In this document: positions 7,476 through 15,103 of the stretch, piece after piece
Layout of the letters: each line of letters starts with the position of its first letter
Numbering within the stretch: position 1 is the first letter of the stretch
Notes under the pieces: model-generated
The model's input: the letters and a program-made list of their open reading frames with translations, nothing else
Databases searched by the model: none
What the model was told of the DNA's origin: nothing
Origin: RYN-230 sp963704995
GTDB taxonomy: Bacteria; Actinomycetota; Actinomycetes; Streptosporangiales; Streptosporangiaceae
NCBI GenBank assembly: GCA_963704995.1
Contig: CAVPIM010000017.1
Location: 310,001 to 374,000 of the forward strand
Length of the DNA stretch: 64,000 nucleotides
Direction: 5' to 3'
Translations under genes and position numbers: made by a program

Positions 7476-7524
7476 GACCGGATTAGAAGCAGATCTGGCC
7501 ACGCACTCGCGCCTGGGTGGTCGT

Positions 7525-7950
7525 TCAGCCCTTTCCCTGCTGCTTTTCGGGGCCTGTTTCCTGGCTAAACGAGCGGGGTGGCTGCGGCCCGGGAGACGGC
7601 GCCTCAGGCGCGGGCCTCCCAGCAGGCCAGCCGGCTGCGTCCGGGGGGATGTAGCGTGTCGGCAGCCGCGGTTCGTAGGCCCGAAAACCAGTGGTGCTGG
7701 CGGGCTCACGGCCGCCGTTGGCGATCACCACGGCGAAATAGGGGATGGTGATAGCGCCGACGGCGGGAATCGCCGCCCACCAGCCGGCGCCCGCCACGAA
7801 CAGGGCAATCGTGGCCGCAAAACAAGCGACCCGGATTCCCATCATGATCAGGTAGCGGCGCTGCCGTGAGGCAATGTCCGCGGACAGAGGCGGCTGTGCC
7901 TCCGTGACGAGGTACGGGCGGCTGCGGCGCCCCCCCGAAGTGGGTTTCAC
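7525..7950 (-). CDS. DUF3099 membrane protein
   Basis: 141 residues starting at GTG 7950. The conserved block is YLVTEAQPPLSADIASRQRRYLIMMGIR. Two transmembrane helices follow (VACFAATIALFVAGAG and AAIPAVGAITIPYFAVVIA), then NGGREP, the DUF3099 signature. The C-terminal third is proline-rich and probably disordered. GGAGGA lies directly before the GTG, closer than an ordinary ribosome binding site. Function unknown. Confidence 0.75.
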   Translation of the reverse strand: MKPTSGGRRSRPYLVTEAQPPLSADIASRQRRYLIMMGIRVACFAATIALFVAGAGWWAAIPAVGAITIPYFAVVIANGGREPASTTGFRAYEPRLPTRYIPPDAAGWPAGRPAPEAPSPGPQPPRSFSQETGPEKQQGKG

Positions 7951-8012
7951 TCCTCCAACGTACGTCCGCGCGGGTCGGCAAGCGAATGCGGGTTTCCGCT
8001 GCGGCCAGGCGG

Positions 8013-9073
8013 TCAGCGGGACGGGCCGGGGCTGGGGCCCGCGACGGTCCCGAGGCCGGGCAGCGCCGCCACGGATGCGGCGCCGGCCAGCGCCATAACG
8101 TGAGCCAGCCCGGCGGTCATGTCCTCCAGCCACGCCTGCACGCCGTCCGCCCCGCCGCAGGCCAGCGCCCACAGCACCGGCCGCCCCACGAAGACCAGCG
8201 GGGCGCCGAGCGCGAGCCCGGCCAGCGCGTGCTCCGGGCTGCGCACGCCGCCGTCCACCAGCACCGGCCGGCCCGCCGCGGCGGCCTGCACGGCGGGCAG
8301 GGCCAGCGCGGTGGGCACCGCCTGGTCGAGCTGGCGGCCGCCGTGGTTGGACACGATGACGCCGGCCGCCCCGGCCGACAGGCAGGCCGCTGCGTCATCG
8401 GCCCGCAGTACCCCTTTGACCAGCACGGGCAGGCCCCCGCTGATCTCGCCCAGCCAGCCGATGTCGGCCAGGCTGGCCGGCACGAAGCGGGCCCGGGACA
8501 GGTCGTCGAGCCGGCCGAGGTTGTCCTCGAAGTCGGCGGCGCTGATCAAGCCGCCGCCGGGCTCCAGCGCCCGCCGCCCGACGACCGGGGTGTCGCCGGT
8601 GAGGACCAGGGCCTGCGCGCCCGCCGCCGCGGCCCGGCGGACTAGGCCCGCGGTGAGGTCCCGCTCGCGCATCAGGTACACCTGGAACCACCAGCGCCCC
8701 CGTGCCGGGCGGCCGCCTCGCCGACTTCCTCGATCCGCCGCGAGCTGCGGGTAGACAGCACGAACAGCGCCCCGGCCCGGGCGGCGCCCGCCGCGGTGGC
8801 CGTCTCGCCCTCGGGATGGGCGAGCCGGTGGAACGCGGTCGGCGCCACCGCGATCGGCGTGCCCAGGTCCAGGTTCAGCGGGGGGCCCAGCCGCACGCTG
8901 GTCCGGACGGCCGAGACGTCACGCAGCACCCGGGGCAGGAACCGGACCCGGCGCCACGCCTCCGTGTTCGCGCGGAGGGTCACCTCGCCACCGGAGCCGC
9001 CGGCGTAGTAGTCATAGACCTCAGGGCGAAGGAGCTCTCTGGCCTGCCGCTCAAGCTCGGAAACGTCAGCCAT
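8013..9073 (-). CDS. FMN-dependent alpha-hydroxy-acid oxidase (frameshifted)
   Basis: Oxidises an L-2-hydroxy acid such as lactate or glycolate using FMN. The first half, from ATG 9073, reads ELLRPEVYDYYAGGSG and later PIAVAPTAFHRLAHPEGE. The second half, in another frame, reads WWFQVYLMRERDLT, LTGDTPVVGRR, VSNHGGRQLD (catalytic His/Arg region) and LVDGGVRSPEHALAGLALGA. A one-base loss in a C5 run (8697-8701) shifts the frame; restoring one base gives a continuous 353-residue protein of normal family length. It is more likely a sequence error than a dead gene. Divergent from dodecin, 51 bp away. Confidence 0.82.
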
Positions 9074-9124
9074 CACACCCGGACACCCTGCCGGAAAGCG
9101 GGGTGCGACGCCAGTGGAGAAGCC

Positions 9125-9337
9125 ATGACCGAACGTACCTACCGCGTTACCGAGATCGTCGGCACGTCGCCGGACGGCATCGAGCCGGCCATCCGCAACG
9201 CGGTGCACCGGGCCGGGCAGACCCTGCGCCACCTGGACTGGTTCGAGATCACCCAGGTGCGGGGGCAGATCACCGACGGCGAGGTGGCGCATTTCCAGGT
9301 CGGGCTGAAGGTCGGGTTCCGCCTCGAAGACAGCTAG
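9125..9337 (+). CDS. Dodecin
   Basis: 70-residue flavin-binding storage/buffering protein that assembles as a hollow dodecamer. The sequence TYRVTEIVGTSPDGIEPAIRNAV, LRHLDWFEITQVRGQI (with the flavin-stacking Trp) and FQVGLKVGFRLEDS matches the family throughout and the length is typical. It is divergent from an FMN-dependent oxidase, a plausible context for flavin buffering. Confidence 0.93.
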   Translation: MTERTYRVTEIVGTSPDGIEPAIRNAVHRAGQTLRHLDWFEITQVRGQITDGEVAHFQVGLKVGFRLEDS

Positions 9338-9404
9338 CTTGCCCGGCTACCACGCTAGCTACCTGACTGCCGCGCTATGGCGCGCTGGCGCTGGGTAGCC
9401 CGGC

Positions 9405-10872
9405 CTAACTCGCCTGGCTCACTGAGGACATGTTGAAGCCCTCCACCCGGACCGGGGGCATCGCGCACCGGGTGAAGTAGTCACCCCACTCGCGGGGCAG
9501 CGCGGGAACGGCCGCGCCGACCTCGGCGAGCCCGGCCGAGCATGGCGACCGGGCTCTCGTTGAAGCGGAAGTTGTTCACCGCCCCGCTGACCTCGCCGTT
9601 TTCCACCAGGTAGATGCCGTCCCGGGTCAGCCCGGTCAGCAGCAGGGTCTGCGGGTCCACTTCGCGGATGTACCACAGGCAGGTCAGCAGCAGGCCGCGC
9701 CCGGTGCGGGCCACCATGTCCTCCAGGGACGCCGCGGACCCGGGCGGCCCGGCCAGCGCCAGGTTGTCAACGCCGGGGGTCACGGGCAGCCCGGAGAGTC
9801 CGGCGGTGTGCCGGGTCTGGATCAGCGCGGCCAGCTCGCCGTCACGGATCCAGTCGGTGCGCCCCAGCCCCAGCCCGTTGTCGAACACCGAGGAGTCGCG
9901 GCGCGAGGCGTGCGCCACGACGAACGGGGAGCAGGCCAGGCCGGGCAGGGCCGGGTCGCTGTACAGGGTCAGCGGGAGGCTGGACAGCCGCTCGCCGACC
10001 CGGGTGCCGCCTCCCGGCTTGCTGAACACGCTGCGCCCGTCCAGGGCGTCCTTGGCCCCCGCCGACCAGTGCATGTAGACCAGCAGGTCGGCCAGGGCGC
10101 CCGGGGGGAGCAGCGTCTCGTACCGGCCGGCCGGCAGGCCGATCTTCCGCCGGGCCCAGCCCAGCCGCTGCTCCAGGCCGGCGTCCAGCGCGGCGACGTC
10201 AACGTCGGTGAAGTCGCGGGTGGCACACCCGGCCCAGGCCGAGCGGGCCAGGTCCGCGGACTTCGCGTTCAGCTCGACCTTGCCGGACGGCTGATCGTGG
10301 CGCATCCGCAGGCCGGTCGAGGTGCCGAGGAAGGTGCAGTCCAGCGAATGCTCGGCGTACCCGTACAGCTTGCGCGCCGCGCCCTGCGCGGCCTCGAAGG
10401 CGCCGCCCAGGTCCGCCGCGAACCCGCTGAACACCCCGATCTCGGTACTCGCCACCGGATCGTCCCAGCGCGCCGCGCCCCGGATCTTCCGTACCGCGCC
10501 GTCCTCCGGCCCCAGCATCGGCTGGGCGTCCTCCACGGGGGAGCCGTCGGCGGCGGCCTGCTCGGCCGCCCGGACCACGTCCTCGACCTGGTCGTCGCGG
10601 ACACCCGCCCGTGACACCACGCCCACCGACGTGCCCGCCGCCCGGCGGCTGATCGCGATCACGGTGAGCTGGCGGGAGCGCGCGACCCCGTTCGTGGTCA
10701 GCGTGTTGCCCGCCCAGCGCAGGTTCGCGGTCGAGCTTTCGTCGGCAATCACGATGCAGTCGCCGGACCGGGCCGCGGCCAGCGCCCGCTCCACGATGTC
10801 CTGGGGCCCGGTGCTGTGCGCCACGCTGGTTCCCGTCCCCGCGCTTCCTGATCTTGTGTCGTGCGGGCTCAT
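9405..10872 (-). CDS. pmbA: TldE/PmbA-type metalloprotease-like protein (frameshifted at C-terminus)
   Basis: Partner of TldD in the heterodimeric protease family known to mature ribosomally made peptides such as microcin B17. It starts at ATG 10872, overlapping the tldD stop (ATGA). Recognisable blocks are IVIADESSTANLRWAGNTLTT, VSRAGV, ADLLVYMHWSAGAKDALDGRS and GAVNNFRFNESPVAML. The frame then breaks at about 9525-9533: dropping one base continues into AEVGAAVPALPREW and ends FNMSSVSQAS, the usual TldE tail, at TAG 9405. The corrected length is about 488 residues. TldE itself lacks the catalytic zinc motif carried by TldD. Confidence 0.85.
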
Positions 10873-12419
10873 GCCCCCTCCTCCGCGGTGTTGAGCACCC
10901 GGACCCCCCGCATGAGCGCCGCAGGGCAGCCGTGGCTGACCGGGGCGACCTGCCCGGGCTGGCCCTTCCCGCAGTTGAACGCGCCGCCCAGCACGTACGT
11001 CTGCGGGCCGCCCACGGCCTCCATGGAGTTCCAGAAGTCGGTCGTGGTGGCCTGGTAGGCCACGTCGCGCAGCTGGCCGTCCAGCCGGCCGTTGGTGATC
11101 TTGTAGAACCGCTGCCCGGTGAACTGGAAGTTGTACCGCTGCATATCGATGGACCAGCTCTTGTCGCCCTCGATGTAGATCCCGCTGGTCACGCCGGCGA
11201 TCAGCTCGTCGGTGCCCGGGCCATCCCCGGCCGGCTGCAGCGAGACGTTGGCCATCCGCTGGATCGGCATGTGGCCGGGGGAGTCGGCGAACGCGCACCC
11301 GTTGGACCGGCCGAGCCCGGTCAGCCGGGCGATGCGCCGGTCGAGCTGGTAGCCGTTCAGCACGCCGCCGGAGATCAGGTCCCACGACTGGGCGGCGACC
11401 CCCTCGTCGTCGTAGCCCACCGTGGACAGGCCATGCGGCACCGTCCGGTCGCCGGTGACCCGCATCACGGGCGAGCCGTACTGCAGGCTGCCCAGCTTGT
11501 CCAGGGACGCGAACGACGTCCCGGCGTAGGCCGCCTCGTAGCCGAGCACCCGGTCGAGCTCGGTGGCGTGCCCGATCGACTCGTGGATGACCAGCCACAG
11601 ATTGGACGGGTGGATGACCAGGTCGTACCGGCCTGCCGTGACCGCCGGGGCGGCCAGCTTCCCGGCCAGCAGCTCCGGCAGCCGGGCCAGCTCGTCATCG
11701 AAGTCCCAGCCGGTGCCGGTCAGGTACTCATAACCCCGCCCGGCGGGCGGCGCCAGCGTGCGCATGGTCTCGAACCGGCCGCTGGGCTCCACCGCGACCG
11801 CGGTGAGCACCGGGTGCAGCCGGACCCGCTGCTGCAGGGCGGTGGTCGCGCCGTCGGCGTAGAACTTGCACTCGCGGACCTGGACCAGCGAGGCGTCGGC
11901 GTGGTCGATCACCGGGCTGGCCATCAGGCGGCCGCTCCAGTCGGACAGCAGGGCCAGCTTGTCCCCGACGCTGACGTCGAACGGGTCCTGCTCGTAGGCG
12001 GAGACCCAGCTGACCTCCCCGTAGCCGGGCTCGGGGGCCAGCTCGATGCGCTCGGTGTTCATCGCGGCCGCGACCCTGGCCACGTCGATGGCCTCTTCCG
12101 CGGCCCGCAGCGCCGCCTGGGTGGTCAGGTCCACCGCGGCGGCGAAGCCCCAGGTCCCGTTCAGCACCACCCGGACGGCCAGGCCCAGCTCGTCCGCGTC
12201 CACCAGCGTCTCGAGGTGGCCGTCGGACAGCCCGATCTCCTGGCCCCGGATTCGCTCGGCGCGGAAATCAGCATGCTCCGCGCCGAGCTCCCGGGCGCGC
12301 TGCAGGGCCGCGGCGGCCAGCTCGCGCAGGGGCAGGCCGGCGAACTCCGGATCGATGGGATGGCCGCTCCCCGGGTTCCCGCCGTCGGTCCGCGTCCCTG
12401 CTCCTGTGCTTGGCTGCAT
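10869..12419 (-). CDS. tldD: TldD-type zinc metalloprotease
   Basis: 516 residues starting at ATG 12419. The catalytic motif HESIGHATELDRVLGYE (HExxxH, two zinc ligands) is near residue 272. Other family blocks are YDDEGV, SNGCAFADSPGHMPIQRMANV and the glycine-rich IYIEGDKSWSIDMQ. It forms the active subunit of TldD/TldE and is co-translated with the downstream partner. The native substrate is unknown; no precursor peptide gene is visible nearby. Confidence 0.93.
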   Translation of the reverse strand: MQPSTGAGTRTDGGNPGSGHPIDPEFAGLPLRELAAAALQRARELGAEHADFRAERIRGQEIGLSDGHLETLVDADELGLAVRVVLNGTWGFAAAVDLTTQAALRAAEEAIDVARVAAAMNTERIELAPEPGYGEVSWVSAYEQDPFDVSVGDKLALLSDWSGRLMASPVIDHADASLVQVRECKFYADGATTALQQRVRLHPVLTAVAVEPSGRFETMRTLAPPAGRGYEYLTGTGWDFDDELARLPELLAGKLAAPAVTAGRYDLVIHPSNLWLVIHESIGHATELDRVLGYEAAYAGTSFASLDKLGSLQYGSPVMRVTGDRTVPHGLSTVGYDDEGVAAQSWDLISGGVLNGYQLDRRIARLTGLGRSNGCAFADSPGHMPIQRMANVSLQPAGDGPGTDELIAGVTSGIYIEGDKSWSIDMQRYNFQFTGQRFYKITNGRLDGQLRDVAYQATTTDFWNSMEAVGGPQTYVLGGAFNCGKGQPGQVAPVSHGCPAALMRGVRVLNTAEEGA

Positions 12420-12594
12420 GCCTGGTCCTGTGCCTTGTCCGATGACTGATCCCAGGGCAGGCCGATGCGGCCGGCGGGCCGGGATGTGTACTGTGCTCCC
12501 CCTGTGGCAACCTATCCCACGCCCTGTGGCGGCAGCCGGGTACGCTCGCCGGGGCGCGGGAGTCAATGAGATGATCATGGAAGAAGGCACGCCG

Positions 12595-13299
12595 ATGGGC
12601 CGATCCGTCCTCGTCACCGGCGGGAACCGGGGTATCGGGCTGGCCATCGCCCGCCGCCTGGTGGCCGGCGGCGATCAGGTCACCGTGACATCGCGGTCGG
12701 GCGATCCCGTGGCCGGCCTGGCCACCGTGGCCTGCGACGTCCGGGACGCCGCCGCCGTGGATGAGGCCTTCGCCAAGGTCGAGGCCGGGCAGGGGCCGGT
12801 CGAGGTGCTGATCTCCAACGCCGGCATTACCCACGATCAGCTGCTCGCGCTCATGAAAGAGGACGACTTCACCGACGTGATCGACACCAACCTGGCCGGC
12901 GCGTACCGGGTGGCCAGGCGGGCGGTGCGCGGCATGATGAAGCTGCGCCGCGGCCGGATGGTGTTCATCTCCTCGGTCGTCGGCCTGCTCGGCTCGGGCG
13001 GCCAGGCGAACTACGCGGCCTCCAAGGCCGGGCTGGTCGGCCTGGCCCGCTCGCTGGCCCGCGAACTCGGCAGCCGGAACATCACCGCCAACGTCGTGGC
13101 GCCTGGGTTCGTGGACACCGACATGACGGCGGCGCTGCCCGAGGACCGGAAGGCGGCCATCCTCGGCCAGGTGCCGCTCGGCCGCCTGGCCACCGCGGAC
13201 GAGGTCGCCGCGACAGTGGCCTTCCTGGCCAGCCCGGACGCGGCCTACATCACCGGGGCGGTCATCCCGGTCAACGGCGGCCTGGGCATGGGGCATTAG
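12595..13299 (+). CDS. fabG: 3-oxoacyl-ACP reductase FabG
   Basis: 234-residue short-chain dehydrogenase that reduces 3-oxoacyl-ACP with NADPH in fatty acid elongation. NADP-binding TGGNRGIG is at residues 8-15, NAG at about 80, catalytic Ser in FISSVVG, and YAASK carries catalytic Tyr/Lys. The start is taken as ATG 12595 because homology begins there; in-frame ATGs at 12577 and 12571 would add a few residues. It is followed by fabI, the usual actinobacterial pair (mabA-inhA-like). Confidence 0.9.
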   Translation: MGRSVLVTGGNRGIGLAIARRLVAGGDQVTVTSRSGDPVAGLATVACDVRDAAAVDEAFAKVEAGQGPVEVLISNAGITHDQLLALMKEDDFTDVIDTNLAGAYRVARRAVRGMMKLRRGRMVFISSVVGLLGSGGQANYAASKAGLVGLARSLARELGSRNITANVVAPGFVDTDMTAALPEDRKAAILGQVPLGRLATADEVAATVAFLASPDAAYITGAVIPVNGGLGMGH

Positions 13300-13354
13300 C
13301 CCGGCAGAGGGCACGGGCGCGGCATAGGCCGCTGGCCCGGCACAGGGCACGGGC
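13299..13354. repeat. Imperfect 20-bp direct repeat in the fabG-fabI gap
   Basis: Two 20-bp copies (13299-13318 and 13335-13354) differ at one position and share AGGGCACGGGC. They fill most of the 88-bp gap between fabG and fabI. No function is evident. Confidence 0.6.
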
Positions 13355-13387
13355 AGGGCAGCGGCCACGGAGAGGGAAGAGACAGCG

Positions 13388-14152
13388 ATGGGAATCTTGG
13401 ACGGCAAGCGGATCCTGGTCACGGGGGTGCTCACCGACTCCTCGATCGCCTTCCATGTGGCGCGGGTCGCCCAGCAGGAAGGCGCCCGGGTGGTGCTGAC
13501 CGGGTACGGCCGGCTCAGCCTGGTGGAGCGCATCGCCAAGCGGCTCCCCGACCCGCCGCCCGTCATCGAGCTCGACGTCACCGACGAGGCCCAGCTCAGC
13601 TCGCTGGCCGGGCGGGTCAGCGGCCACCTGGACGGGCTCGACGGGGTCGTGCACGCGATCGGGTTCGCGCCGCAGGCCGCGCTGGGCGGCAACTTCCTGC
13701 AGACCGAGTGGGCTGACGTGGCCACCGCGCTGCAGATATCGACCTACTCGCTCAAGGCGCTCGCGGTCGCCGCGCTGCCGCTGATGGCCGCCGGGGGGTC
13801 TGTGGTCGGCCTCGACTTCGACGCCACGCTGGCCTGGCCCGGGTATGACTGGATGGGAGTGGCCAAGGCCGGCCTGGAGTCCTGCGCCCGGTACCTGGCC
13901 CGTGATCTCGGGCCGAAGGGCGTCCGGGTCAACCTGGTGTCGGCCGGCCCGCTGCGGACCATGGCCGCCAAGAGCATCCCCGGGTTCGACGGCCTCACCG
14001 GCTTGTGGGACAGCCGGGCCCCGCTGGGCTGGGACGTCACCGACGCCGAGCCCGCCGCGCGGGCCTGCGTCGCGCTGCTGTCCGACTGGTTCCCCGCCAC
14101 CACCGGCGACATCGTGCACTCCGATGGCGGCGTCCATGCGGTCGGCGGCTGA
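13388..14152 (+). CDS. fabI: Enoyl-ACP reductase FabI/InhA
   Basis: 254-residue NADH-dependent enoyl-ACP reductase for the last reduction of fatty acid elongation. Landmarks are ILVTGVLTDSSIAFHVARVAQ (cofactor loop) and HAIGFAP. The substrate Tyr of the YxxxxxxK motif is in YDWMGVAKAGLE. The tail GDIVHSDGGVHAVGG is typical of InhA-like enzymes. It overlaps the start of purU by 17 bp. Confidence 0.92.
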   Translation: MGILDGKRILVTGVLTDSSIAFHVARVAQQEGARVVLTGYGRLSLVERIAKRLPDPPPVIELDVTDEAQLSSLAGRVSGHLDGLDGVVHAIGFAPQAALGGNFLQTEWADVATALQISTYSLKALAVAALPLMAAGGSVVGLDFDATLAWPGYDWMGVAKAGLESCARYLARDLGPKGVRVNLVSAGPLRTMAAKSIPGFDGLTGLWDSRAPLGWDVTDAEPAARACVALLSDWFPATTGDIVHSDGGVHAVGG

Positions 14153-15071
14153 GCGGTTGGCAGCAGCTGAGCACCCGGCCGCTGAGCGCAGCGGCCCGCC
14201 CGGCGCGGGCCCCAGGCAGCTGGTGCTCACCCTGTCCTGCCCGGACCGGCCCGGGATCGTCCACGCGGTGGCCGCGTTCCTGCACGGCTCGGGGGCCAAC
14301 ATCCTGGACAGCCAGCAGTTCGCGGACCTGACCCTGAACCGCTTCTTCATGCGGGTGCACGTCGAGACGCTGGGCCCGGCGCCCGCGGACGTCCCGGCCC
14401 TGCGGGCCGGGTTCGGGCCCATCGCCGGCGAGTTCGGGATGGACTGGGACCTGCACGACCTGGCCATCCGCCCGCGTGTGCTGATCATGGTGTCCAGGGA
14501 GGGCCACTGCCTCAACGACCTGCTGTACCGCAGGGAAGCGGAGTCGCTGGCCATCGAGGTGCCGCTGGTCGTCGGGAACCATCCCGACCTGGCCCGCCTC
14601 GCGGCCGGGCACGGGGTGCCGTTCGAGCATGTGCCGGTCGGCCCGGGCCTGGCCGGCCGGGCCGAGGCTGAGGCGCGGCTGCTCGACCTGGTCACCGCGC
14701 ACCGCATCGATCTCGTGGTGCTGGCCCGGTACATGCGGATCCTGTCCCCGGAAGTCTGCGCGAAGCTGGCCGGCCGGATCATCAACATCCACCACTCGTT
14801 CCTGCCCAGCTTCCGCGGCGCCCGGCCGTACCAGCAGGCGTACGAATACGGCGTGAAGGTGATCGGCGCGACCGCGCACTACGTCACGGCCGAACTGGAC
14901 GAGGGCCCGGTCATCGAGCAGGAGGTGGCCCGGGTGGAGCACACCGCCGCCCCGCCGCAGCTGGCCGCGATCGGGCGGGACGCGGAACGGGTCGCGCTGG
15001 CCCGGGCGGTGCGCTGGCACGCCGAGCACCGCATCCTGCTGCACGGCCGCCGCACGGTCATTTTCAAATAA
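14136..15071 (+). CDS. purU: Formyltetrahydrofolate deformylase PurU
   Basis: 311 residues. It hydrolyses 10-formyl-THF to formate and THF. The N-terminal ACT domain (LVLTLSCPDRPGIVHAVAAFL) precedes the formyltransferase-fold domain with VLARYMRILSP, INIHHSFLPSFRGARPYQQAYEYGVK (catalytic Asn/His) and GATAHYVTAELDEGPVIEQE. ATG 14136 is used; ATG 14124 is also in frame. The coding start lies inside fabI, so expression is probably coupled. Confidence 0.9.
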   Translation: MRSAAERLAAAEHPAAERSGPPGAGPRQLVLTLSCPDRPGIVHAVAAFLHGSGANILDSQQFADLTLNRFFMRVHVETLGPAPADVPALRAGFGPIAGEFGMDWDLHDLAIRPRVLIMVSREGHCLNDLLYRREAESLAIEVPLVVGNHPDLARLAAGHGVPFEHVPVGPGLAGRAEAEARLLDLVTAHRIDLVVLARYMRILSPEVCAKLAGRIINIHHSFLPSFRGARPYQQAYEYGVKVIGATAHYVTAELDEGPVIEQEVARVEHTAAPPQLAAIGRDAERVALARAVRWHAEHRILLHGRRTVIFK

Positions 15072-15103
15072 CGGTTCTATCCGGGTCGCCGCCCGCGCCC
15101 GGT

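Noticed and set aside
7156..7524. tmRNA, RNase P RNA, SRP RNA or ydaO-type riboswitch in the folded island
   Set aside because: None of the conserved sequences of these RNAs (tRNA-like ends of tmRNA, RNase P core, SRP tetraloop region, ydaO core) could be found.
7234..7869. Plus-strand open frame crossing the folded island and DUF3099 gene
   Set aside because: Its translation has no motif, and it overlaps a well-supported minus-strand membrane protein.
10869..12419. RiPP biosynthetic cluster around TldD/TldE
   Set aside because: No precursor peptide, cyclodehydratase or exporter gene adjoins; the pair is common in actinobacterial core genomes.
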